64,000 nt of DNA from an uncultured Eubacteriales bacterium (GTDB lineage Bacteria; Bacillota; Clostridia; Oscillospirales; Acutalibacteraceae): positions 310,001-374,000 of the forward strand of contig CAKSAP010000002.1 of assembly GCA_934436505.1 (NCBI GenBank). Reading direction: 5' to 3'. Below are positions 34,924 through 41,677 of this stretch, in pieces; positions within the stretch are counted from its first letter, which is position 1, and every line of letters begins with the position of its first letter. Below the pieces are notes generated by a model, which did not search any database, had not been told where the DNA came from, and saw only the letters and a list, made by a program, of their open reading frames with translations. The position numbers and the translations under genes are program-made.

Positions 34924-34954
34924 CCATAGAAGCTATATCAAGACGAACGGAGAA

Positions 34955-34990
34955 ATGGCTTACTTTAATGACACAAAAGGAGAAGATTAA
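34955..34990 (+). CDS. Putative leader peptide MAYFNDTKGED
   Basis: An 11-codon frame beginning 3 bases after the conserved GGAG of the leader. The DNA block AATGGCTTACTTTAATGA is nearly identical to AATAGCTTAYTTTA blocks in the leaders at 27.99 and 32.94 kb, where ATG is ATA. Spacing to GGAG is short, so translation is uncertain. Confidence 0.35.
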   Translation: MAYFNDTKGED

Positions 34991-34992
34991 CA

Positions 34993-35263
34993 ATGAAAAA
35001 AATACCACTTTTCTAATCTTGAAAGGATAACAAAAACACGAGCAAGAAAGCTTTATAATTCCGGCAACGACGTCCTCTTTATCCCTTGCAAGTTAAACCC
35101 CGAAAATGATTTTTATAACTTGGGGATATGGCAAAATAAAAATTTGCAAGGTCAATATAAAGAATTTGAAGAATTATTAAATGCTTTTGAATACTATAAT
35201 TGCCGTCCGGACACAGGAAAATATACGGCGTTTTATATCAAATGCAAAACAGAAACAATCTAA
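34993..35263 (+). pseudogene. Phage-type hypothetical gene with A7 frameshift
   Basis: ATG is followed by seven A (34996-35002). Read as written, the frame stops after 7 codons. With six A it would read MKKYHFSNLERITKTRARKL, then NDVLFIPCKLNPEN and so on for about 90 residues to TAA at 35263, a pattern known from Clostridia phage proteins. AAAGGAG precedes the ATG. Either a fresh frameshift, slippage or a homopolymer error. Confidence 0.65.
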
Positions 35264-35294
35264 ACGTAAAAACAAATCAAAAGGAGATTTTTAT

Positions 35295-35819
35295 ATGGAA
35301 TTTTACAACACCGGATATGGACGCACATTCTTTTCGTCGCAGCTGCCTAAGCTGATAAAAGCGCTTGAAAATATTGCAGACGCACTGGAAAAGAGAAATG
35401 AACAAGAAAAAACTGTTGACAAAACTCCGGAAAACAAAACGACTCAAGAATATGTTACCGAGCTATGCCCACATTGTGAACGCGAGGTTGATATGAGATG
35501 GAGCATAGAGGAAGACGGATATCAGACGTATTGTCCATACTGCGGAAAACGACTTATGCTGTGTTCCGAGTGTATGGATTGTGAACAAAACAATTGTGAT
35601 TTTAACTCTGAAACGGGGAAATGCAAACATTGCCTTGATACAGGAAAAAAGACAGAAACCCAAACAAATTTAGAGATGGTTAAGAGTACGATTTCTCTGT
35701 TGAATGAATACTGCGAATATGTATCTGATTTTGGAAACGAATGCGCATATACGGACTCGGTATTGGAGAAGGCGTATGACAAACTGAATAACATTATAAA
35801 AAGCGACACGGAGGAATAA
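35295..35819 (+). CDS. Cys-rich zinc-ribbon-type protein
   Basis: 174 residues from the ATG at 35295 (AAAGGAG upstream). The N-terminal helix (SQLPKLIKALENIADALEKR) is followed by CPHC, then CPYC, CSEC, C-x6-C and CKHC motifs, enough for two zinc-binding knuckles. The C-terminal part is helical. Function unknown. Confidence 0.65.
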   Translation: MEFYNTGYGRTFFSSQLPKLIKALENIADALEKRNEQEKTVDKTPENKTTQEYVTELCPHCEREVDMRWSIEEDGYQTYCPYCGKRLMLCSECMDCEQNNCDFNSETGKCKHCLDTGKKTETQTNLEMVKSTISLLNEYCEYVSDFGNECAYTDSVLEKAYDKLNNIIKSDTEE

Positions 35820-35820
35820 A

Positions 35821-36465
35821 ATGCTTATAAACAAACGAGGAGAGTCTTTTAAATACAACGGTGTTCACTACACGATAGGCGAACAGGTTTATGCAAACAA
35901 AAACAGTATGTATAACGGATTGCATGGAATCATTACGGAAATACGAACCGGTAAAGATAAAGATACGGACAATGAAACTCCTGATATCTATTGTGATTTT
36001 GAAATTCCTGTGATACCTTCTGTAATCAAAAAAATCAAACTTGCATTTGACAAACCGATAGATGAAATAATGTTGGATTCCGTTATTATGGCTCCCGACA
36101 TGATTTGGACGACGCTTCAACCCAAAATAAAGCCGAAAATATATGCGGTTATTACAGATTGGGCGGTAGATGGCGAGAGCGGCCATGACTGCGAGCTGTT
36201 TTTCGATTACGAAGCAGCAAAACAGAATTTTATTACTTCCCTGGAAGAAGAAATGAAAAACGGATGTGTTCAAAAATGGAAAGATGATTCATTGCTTGTT
36301 GAGGATTCCACAGAAGACAGTTATGAATGTTGGATTGATGGACACTATGTTGAAAATCACTTTTTAACAAAAATTGTTCAAAAGAGTCTCGAAATAAATT
36401 CTGCTTCATTTGTGGAAGAAATACAGAAGCAGTATTTACAATGCAAAAAAGATACCGAAGAATAA
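35821..36465 (+). CDS. Hypothetical protein
   Basis: 214 residues starting one base after the previous stop, with GGAGGAATAAA before it. N-terminal beta segment (YNGVHYTIGEQVYANKNSMY) resembles a small barrel; the C-terminal half begins KIYAVITDWAVDGESGHDCE and is followed by helices. No recognised domain. Confidence 0.62.
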   Translation: MLINKRGESFKYNGVHYTIGEQVYANKNSMYNGLHGIITEIRTGKDKDTDNETPDIYCDFEIPVIPSVIKKIKLAFDKPIDEIMLDSVIMAPDMIWTTLQPKIKPKIYAVITDWAVDGESGHDCELFFDYEAAKQNFITSLEEEMKNGCVQKWKDDSLLVEDSTEDSYECWIDGHYVENHFLTKIVQKSLEINSASFVEEIQKQYLQCKKDTEE

Positions 36466-36480
36466 GAAAGGAAAAACATA

Positions 36481-36696
36481 ATGTTAAGTGAATTGAATGA
36501 CAAATTACAGGAGTTGTACAGCGTATTAACTGAAGTAAACGAGCTGATCCCCGATACAACTTGTGAAGATCCTGATTGGGAGGATTTGTTTGCAGAGTGT
36601 GTAAATCTCAGGCAGGCATTTGAAAATGTCGGAGCCGAAGATGGAAGCGTTCCTGAATTTAGCGAAAGCTGTCTTGGTGGCGAATATGAACACTAA
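36481..36696 (+). CDS. Small acidic protein
   Basis: 71 residues, AAGGAAAAAC upstream; strongly acidic and helical (SELNDKLQELYSVLTEVNEL). It overlaps the methyltransferase start by 11 bases. Confidence 0.58.
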   Translation: MLSELNDKLQELYSVLTEVNELIPDTTCEDPDWEDLFAECVNLRQAFENVGAEDGSVPEFSESCLGGEYEH

Positions 36697-37600
36697 ATTA
36701 ACCAGTGTTGTTTCTTATCCGGAACGCGGTGAAGGCGGAAACAATAAATACCGAGGCAATTGCTCTCCCAAGTTGATAGAAGATTTGATTGGATTTTTTC
36801 ATCCATCTGAAATTTGCGATTATATGTGCGGCAGCGGTACAACAAAAGCCGCCGCAGACAAAATGAACATCAAAAGTAATATATATGACCTTCATAGTGG
36901 ATTTGACATTATGAATTGTGATATTCCGGAACGACCGGAGTTCGTATTTTGGCATCCGCCATATTGGTCAATTATAAAATATTCGGATGTAATGTATAAG
37001 GCGTCAGATGTTGAAAAAAGGTACGGATACGATCCGAGGAAAACCGATCTTTCTCGTATCGAAGAATGGGATGAATTTGTAAAAGCAATGAATTACGCAA
37101 TGGCAAAGCAATTTGCTGCGTTGGAAAAAGGCGGACGAATGGCTGTGCTTATGGGTGATATTAAGAAAAAAGGAAAATGTTATAGTATGTTGTCCGAAAT
37201 AGTAAAGCCCGGCACGCTTGAAAATATCATTATAAAAACGCAGCATAACTGTTTTTCAGACAACGTAAATTATAGCGGAAAATTCATTCCAATACTCCAC
37301 GAGTATGCGATGATTGTACGCAAAGACAATGCATTGATATATCCGATGCTATATACGCAACAAACAAAAACTGACGTCAGAGATATGGTCGGGATTACAT
37401 GGAGAGACATTGTTGCGGGCGTATTGGAAGAATGTGACGAAGCGGTTCCGCTCTCTTTCTTATATGAAAGCATTGAACCATACAGGAAAGCGAAAAGAAA
37501 CCGCTGGTGGCGAGAAAAGGTGCGCCAAACTCTTCAATGCAATCCGACGTATTTTACACATGTCGGAAAAGGAATGTGGGCGTTAAATCGAACAGCGTAG
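36686..37600 (+). CDS. DNA methyltransferase-like protein with HPPYW motif
   Basis: 304 residues from the ATG at 36686. The SAM-binding motif ICDYMCGSGTTKAAADK is present, and the catalytic motif IV is FWHPPYWS. Most N6-adenine/N4-cytosine enzymes have D/N/S-PPY-F/W, so a His in the first position is unusual. About 200 further residues include KGGRMAVLMGDIKKKGK. No restriction enzyme partner is seen. Probably an orphan methyltransferase protecting or marking the element. Confidence 0.75.
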   Translation: MNTKLTSVVSYPERGEGGNNKYRGNCSPKLIEDLIGFFHPSEICDYMCGSGTTKAAADKMNIKSNIYDLHSGFDIMNCDIPERPEFVFWHPPYWSIIKYSDVMYKASDVEKRYGYDPRKTDLSRIEEWDEFVKAMNYAMAKQFAALEKGGRMAVLMGDIKKKGKCYSMLSEIVKPGTLENIIIKTQHNCFSDNVNYSGKFIPILHEYAMIVRKDNALIYPMLYTQQTKTDVRDMVGITWRDIVAGVLEECDEAVPLSFLYESIEPYRKAKRNRWWREKVRQTLQCNPTYFTHVGKGMWALNRTA

Positions 37601-37614
37601 AGTAAGCGAAATAC

Positions 37615-37652
37615 AAAAAGAGTCTATTCCAAAAGGAATAGACTCTTTTTCT
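37615..37652 (+). terminator. Terminator after methyltransferase
   Basis: A perfect 16-bp stem AAAAAGAGTCTATTCC/GGAATAGACTCTTTTT with AAAA loop. Confidence 0.92.
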
Positions 37653-37677
37653 GTTTTTGCCGTAAAAGGATAATAGC

Positions 37678-37685
37678 CATACTAT
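37678..37685 (+). promoter_or_regulatory. CATACTAT box, 37.7-40.3 kb operon
   Basis: CATACTAT followed by TTTTAAGA; TTGCCG lies 17 bases upstream of TACTAT; GGAG at 37711, 33 bases from the first C. Confidence 0.74.
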
Positions 37686-37773
37686 TTTTAAGATTGTTTA
37701 TTTGACGTTTGGAGACAAATTTGAATCAGATAGCAACTTAAATCTAAACAAATATCAATGGAGGCAACTACAG

Positions 37774-38004
37774 GTGAGTAAGATTATTAACGACAAAGAA
37801 AAAGAATGTACTGTTGAGTCGATGCATTTGTATGAGGTAACGGTAACGACAACAGGTTCAATCCTTGTTAAAGCGAGTTCTGAAGAAGAAGCATTTGATA
37901 AGGTTTTGAGTATGCCAAATGAGAAGATTATAAGTCAAGCAAATCTTTGCGGTTTTGAACCGTCTGACGTTTTACTTGTCGAAGATGAAGAAAACACACG
38001 ATAA
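37774..38004 (+). CDS. Hypothetical protein
   Basis: 76 residues from a GTG at 37774, chosen because TGGAGG lies about 10 bases upstream and the frame further 5' is the conserved leader. The beta-alpha pattern MHLYEVTVTTTGSILVKASS-EEEAFDKVL suits a small ferredoxin-like fold. Not recognised. Confidence 0.58.
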   Translation: MSKIINDKEKECTVESMHLYEVTVTTTGSILVKASSEEEAFDKVLSMPNEKIISQANLCGFEPSDVLLVEDEENTR

Positions 38005-38020
38005 GAAGAAAGGAAGAATC

Positions 38021-38386
38021 ATGAGCGTAAAATTATATTTAAAAGATAATTTGTCGGGTAATGTTCGCGAATACGGTAAAGATCCCCACGACAGCTTAGT
38101 CTTGCAGGAAGACGGCAGTATTCATTATTTGAATCTACACTGCTGCGCCGGAACTCAATTCCCGGAAGAAGGATATTCTTTTTGCTTAGAGGACGGATCC
38201 GATCCGCGAGAGGAGGCAGCCTGGAAAGAGTATGCAGAAGGACCGTATCTTGATATCGGTGGCGATTACAATTCTTGTATAGGATGTCAATGGAATGGTA
38301 CGCGTCATCAGAAATGTTCCTGCTGTATAAGAAATCAAAATCTCAAAGACAACTATCAGAAGAGCAGAAAAGAGAGGCGTTTATGA
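38021..38386 (+). CDS. Hypothetical Cys-rich protein
   Basis: 121 residues, AAAGGAAGAATC upstream. The C-terminal segment CIGCQWNGTRHQKCSCCIR holds five Cys and one His, a likely metal site. Short overlap with the Myb-like gene. Function unknown. Confidence 0.6.
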   Translation: MSVKLYLKDNLSGNVREYGKDPHDSLVLQEDGSIHYLNLHCCAGTQFPEEGYSFCLEDGSDPREEAAWKEYAEGPYLDIGGDYNSCIGCQWNGTRHQKCSCCIRNQNLKDNYQKSRKERRL

Positions 38387-39321
38387 AACAGTGGACAGCA
38401 GCGGAAAAAGAATATCTTGAAGAGAATTACGGAAAAACAAGCATTCCCACTTTAGCAAAAAGACTCAATCGTTCAGAAAACGCAATTATGATAATGCGAG
38501 GCAAATTAGGATTGGGCTCTTTTCTTGATAACGGTGAGTATGTTACATTCCGCCAACTGTTGCTTGCTCTCGGATTTGAAGAATACAGTTATTATTTCAT
38601 ATCATGGATTAAAAATCGGAATTTTCCCGTTCATCGCAAGAAAGTTATTAATAATAGCTTTTTGGTCGTGTATTTAGAAGAATTTTGGGAATGGGCAGAT
38701 AAGAATAGAACCTTTCTCGATTTTTCAAAATTTGAAGAGAACGCATTAGGCTTGGAGCCGGAATGGGTGAAGAGCAAAAGAAAAGCAGATGTGAAAAGAA
38801 GTCTTTCTTATATCAAAACGCCGTGGACGCCTGTGGAGGATAGCCGACTTCGAAAATATCTTCGAGAATACAAATATACCTATCCGGAATTATCTAAAAA
38901 ACTAAACCGCACCGAAGGAGCGATACAAAGAAGGATTGTTGATTTAAAGCTTAAAGAACGCCCACTGAAAGCAGATAACCATATTTCATGGACAAAAGAA
39001 GAGTTTTGCTTACTCGGTCAGATGATTAACGCAGGCAATACCTATGAGGAGATGTCAGAGGCTATCGGCAAGTCCGCAAAGGCGATAAGAGGTAAGGTCT
39101 ACAATAATTATCTTACAGAAAATCTTTGTAGAGTACGGCAAATGCTTAACGGGGCAAAGTTTGGAGAGAACAAGCCTGAAATTCCGCTTTCAAAACTTAG
39201 ATTGATGCATATTGAAGAAAAGACTCAGGCAAAAACGATGTTATCACTATTCTGTAACGACATTCTTTTATATAGGGAGAGCGTTATGGAAAACAGAGGA
39301 GAAAGTAGTCATGGCAAATAG
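38383..39321 (+). CDS. Myb/SANT-like DNA-binding protein
   Basis: 312 residues from the ATG at 38383 (GAGAGGCG upstream). Three copies of a WT-E(x)-L-Y-I-R-N/K-I helix-turn-helix pattern: MKQWTAAEKEYLEENYGKTS at the N-terminus, TPWTPVEDSRLRKYLREYKY at about 147, and ISWTKEEFCLLGQMINAGNT at about 207, each followed by LNRSENAI-, LNRTEGAI- or IGKSAKAI-type recognition helices. This points to a sequence-specific DNA-binding protein and is the best candidate regulator encoded in the element, perhaps of the CATACTAT promoters (inference). Confidence 0.7.
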   Translation: MKQWTAAEKEYLEENYGKTSIPTLAKRLNRSENAIMIMRGKLGLGSFLDNGEYVTFRQLLLALGFEEYSYYFISWIKNRNFPVHRKKVINNSFLVVYLEEFWEWADKNRTFLDFSKFEENALGLEPEWVKSKRKADVKRSLSYIKTPWTPVEDSRLRKYLREYKYTYPELSKKLNRTEGAIQRRIVDLKLKERPLKADNHISWTKEEFCLLGQMINAGNTYEEMSEAIGKSAKAIRGKVYNNYLTENLCRVRQMLNGAKFGENKPEIPLSKLRLMHIEEKTQAKTMLSLFCNDILLYRESVMENRGESSHGK

Positions 39322-39481
39322 TCATTCAGATATTAAAAATACAGTAGATTGCGTACTTGGATACTTCGACAGTGATACTGTTCCCATAGAAGAAAAAAGG
39401 GACACACTTTCCAAAATCATTCACGTATATAAATCTTTTGTATCATCGGATACAAGCAAATATGAAGACATAACGATTTAA
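39311..39481 (+). CDS. Small hypothetical protein
   Basis: 56 residues from the ATG at 39311, overlapping the Myb-like gene by 11 bases. Helical, acidic. A ribosome site (GGAGAAAGT) is inside the upstream gene. Confidence 0.5.
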   Translation: MANSHSDIKNTVDCVLGYFDSDTVPIEEKRDTLSKIIHVYKSFVSSDTSKYEDITI

Positions 39482-39508
39482 AATAACGACAAAAGAGAGG
39501 AATAAAAT

Positions 39509-40129
39509 ATGATAGGTGCTGAAAGAGAATTGATCGCTGCGTTAAGATATTGCGCAGAAAGTAAGATTGGCGGGTTTTACAGAATTGACCATACAAATCA
39601 GATATGTAATGGACATCTTTTATTCGTTTACGGCGAGCACGCAAGAGGAACAACTCTAAACATATATGTCGTCAAAAATATACCTAATGGCAAAATTGAG
39701 TATAGTCAAAGCATAAAAGTATATGGCGTTGTGTGTGGACAATTGGGATGGACTGAAGAATATGGTTTTTTAGTAAATGATGATATCATTAAGCCGAAAA
39801 TTCAAGAACTGTTTGAATTTGCTCAAAATGAATACGAAATGGCAAAAAAAAGAACAAGCGCAATGGAGAAAATGCGTAGAGAAAAAGAAGCTGAAAAACG
39901 CCAAGAAGCGATTGCCGAAGCACAATTGATAGTAAATGGGGAGTCGTCCCCGATAATCCCAAATGACGATGAGCATTGTCAGTATTGTGGGAAGAAATTT
40001 GACAAGCACAATGTTGGGAGCTTTGACAGCTTTAAAGGAGTAGACTACCTCGTAAAAGCAAAACAATGTTCCTATTGCGAAAAGATCACATTATTTGAAT
40101 ACGCGTTGACGTACCTTAGACATCTCTAA
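39509..40129 (+). CDS. Hypothetical protein with C-terminal zinc finger
   Basis: 206 residues, AGAGAGGAATAAA upstream. A mixed alpha/beta N-terminal domain, a charged coiled coil (MEKMRREKEAEKRQEAIAEA) and a C-terminal CQYCGKKF / CSYC pair suggest a nucleic-acid-binding protein. Function unknown. Confidence 0.62.
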   Translation: MIGAERELIAALRYCAESKIGGFYRIDHTNQICNGHLLFVYGEHARGTTLNIYVVKNIPNGKIEYSQSIKVYGVVCGQLGWTEEYGFLVNDDIIKPKIQELFEFAQNEYEMAKKRTSAMEKMRREKEAEKRQEAIAEAQLIVNGESSPIIPNDDEHCQYCGKKFDKHNVGSFDSFKGVDYLVKAKQCSYCEKITLFEYALTYLRHL

Positions 40130-40144
40130 TAAAGGAGCAAAAAG

Positions 40145-40330
40145 ATGAAAGACAATATCGCATGGCTTGTTACATGCCCCTGTAATGATATAAATTTCAA
40201 AAATCATCTTATAGACGCTTCGGTGCAAGAAATTGAAGCGGCGATTAAAGAGGTGAAAAAGCAACAGAATGTAAAGACAAAATTAAAAATGCTCAATGCT
40301 TCTTTAAAAAGAAAACAGAAAAGCAACTGA
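40145..40330 (+). CDS. Small hypothetical protein
   Basis: 61 residues, AAAGGAGCAA upstream. Short Cys-containing N-terminus (WLVTCPCND), then a basic helix (KEVKKQQNVKTKLKMLNASL). Last gene of the operon. Confidence 0.58.
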   Translation: MKDNIAWLVTCPCNDINFKNHLIDASVQEIEAAIKEVKKQQNVKTKLKMLNASLKRKQKSN

Positions 40331-40341
40331 TTCGATAAAAG

Positions 40342-40373
40342 AAAAGGCCCGGTGTAAAAACCGGGCTTTTACT
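40342..40373. terminator. Bidirectional terminator
   Basis: AAAAGGCCCGGT-GTAAA-AACCGGGCTTTT between convergent genes. Confidence 0.9.
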
Positions 40374-40679
40374 CTATAATCCAAATGGAGAACCGAAATC
40401 GGTAGGCGGGAAGTTATCAGAATTCTGATTGTGTATTTGTGCATCACGCATTGCCTGTTCATTCGCTCTTTGAGCGTCTTCCTGGAACTGTTGATTATTT
40501 CGGTTAACCTGTTCCTGAAACAAACGGTTTTGTTCCGCCTGCAACGATTGTTCTTCATCTGATTTGAAGTGCATTTCTCTACGTGATTGTGAATCCTTCA
40601 TTGATTTGCGTCTTGCGTTGAAATTAAAAAGAAATACAACAACCGCCAAAACTATAAATACAATTGCAGTCCAATGCAT
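40374..40679 (-). CDS. Small membrane-anchored coiled-coil protein
   Basis: 101 residues from the ATG at 40679, with GGAGGAATGT upstream on the minus strand; the in-frame ATG at 40694 overlaps the ribosome site and is less likely. One N-terminal transmembrane helix, then a long Gln/Asn/Glu-rich helix (SLQAEQNRLFQEQVNRNNQQ). Function unknown. Confidence 0.6.
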   Translation of the reverse strand: MHWTAIVFIVLAVVVFLFNFNARRKSMKDSQSRREMHFKSDEEQSLQAEQNRLFQEQVNRNNQQFQEDAQRANEQAMRDAQIHNQNSDNFPPTDFGSPFGL

Positions 40680-40917
40680 ATTACATTCCTCCATATAAGT
40701 TTTATTATCCCATTGTACACTGTGAGATTAACTATGAAAAGCAAACAGCTTGTGTACAACCAATCCGTCTATTTCTTGTAGTATAACACAAAAACATCAC
40801 AAAATATATTTGCGATGTTAACAAAAACTTATTGGGATTTTTGGATATTTTATAATAATACAAACAGATAGCTTTATGCCGGCAACGGAAACGAATATCA
40901 CGAAGAGTCAAACCTAT

Positions 40918-40925
40918 CATACTAT
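40918..40925 (+). promoter_or_regulatory. CATACTAT box, 41.0 kb gene
   Basis: CATACTAT followed by ATTTGGAAG. No good -35. Leader of the second type (see 40988). Confidence 0.68.
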
Positions 40926-40973
40926 ATTTGGAAGCGAAGCGTATCATGAGTCGTTTTGCAAAAAAATAGTGTG

Positions 40974-41009
40974 AGGTGACGATATATATGTGTGCGGCGT
41001 AACAAGTGG
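40974..41009 (+). promoter_or_regulatory. Second-type leader with micro-frame MCAA
   Basis: GAGGTGACGATATATATG opens a 4-codon frame (40988-41002) and is followed by GTAACAAG. The same arrangement, GAGGTGACGATACACATG then GTTACAAG, is found at 41597-41627. Confidence 0.5.
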
Positions 41010-41048
41010 AACCTTAACATATACAACTAAAATTTTCAGGAGAGAAAA

Positions 41049-41339
41049 ATGTATACATTTAAAAATATGAAATTCGAAATCAAAAAAGATTATGACAAAA
41101 CAAGTGATCCACACCTTTTTGCGCTTGGCAATCCGAAGAAGTGTACTTTTTATTTGTGTAGAGAAGTATGCGAAAAAGATAATGATTACTACCGAGGTGT
41201 TACAAGAGTTATAACGGATGAGAAAACAGGGGAAAGCATTGAATGCATTCCTATTTGCAAGGCGGAAACTATGGAGGAGATTGATACGGTTATTTCGTTG
41301 TATTTAAAGACAATCGAAGCAATAGAACACTCGGCATAG
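41049..41339 (+). CDS. Hypothetical protein
   Basis: 96 residues, AGGAGAGAAAA upstream, TAG stop. Alpha/beta composition with three Cys (KKCTFYLCREVC); not recognised. Single gene between two CATACTAT boxes. Confidence 0.6.
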   Translation: MYTFKNMKFEIKKDYDKTSDPHLFALGNPKKCTFYLCREVCEKDNDYYRGVTRVITDEKTGESIECIPICKAETMEEIDTVISLYLKTIEAIEHSA

Positions 41340-41460
41340 TTAGTAAGAACTGCATAAGCTTTAGCTTCCCACTGCTTTTATGCGGTGGGAAGTGCATTTT
41401 AAAACGAATGCAGGCATACAAAGTATCTATATGATGGTTTTTAGTTAACTTTACTTATAT

Positions 41461-41507
41461 AAGCACTCGTTCGGAAAACAATTTCCCGATGGGTGCTTTT
41501 TTTGCAT
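41461..41507 (+). terminator. Probable terminator
   Basis: AAGCACTCG and CGATGGGTGCTT can pair imperfectly around 41461-41500 and are followed by T7. A separate stem CTTCCCAC/GTGGGAAG lies at 41364-41393. Confidence 0.55.
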
Positions 41508-41539
41508 CCAAACATAATTTTATGGAAAACAAAAACTAT

Positions 41540-41547
41540 CATACTAT
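41540..41547 (+). promoter_or_regulatory. CATACTAT box, adhesin operon
   Basis: CATACTAT followed by TTTCGAGAG, with TTTATG 17 bases upstream of TACTAT. Leader of 130 bases including a short frame at 41612. Confidence 0.72.
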
Positions 41548-41611
41548 TTTCGAGAGAGCAGCAAAGAAGTGCTATAAACGCTCAAATATATTGAAAGAGG
41601 TGACGATACAC

Positions 41612-41644
41612 ATGCGCGTTACAAGACAAAAAATTACGGATTGA
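41612..41644 (+). CDS. Putative leader peptide MRVTRQKITD
   Basis: A 10-codon frame with AGAGGTGACG at ideal spacing, in the same position and sequence context as the MCAA frame at 40988. It lies between the promoter and the adhesin gene, so it may regulate it. Confidence 0.42.
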   Translation: MRVTRQKITD

Positions 41645-41677
41645 TTTGAAAAAAATACAGTAAAGGAGTTAAAACAA

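Larger units (their letters stand above)
40680..41048. other. Divergent intergenic region with CATACTAT box and short frame
   Basis: Holds TGTGTACAACC (40751), a rightward CATACTAT box (40918) and a short frame at 40988. No CATACTAT box faces the leftward gene. Confidence 0.5.
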
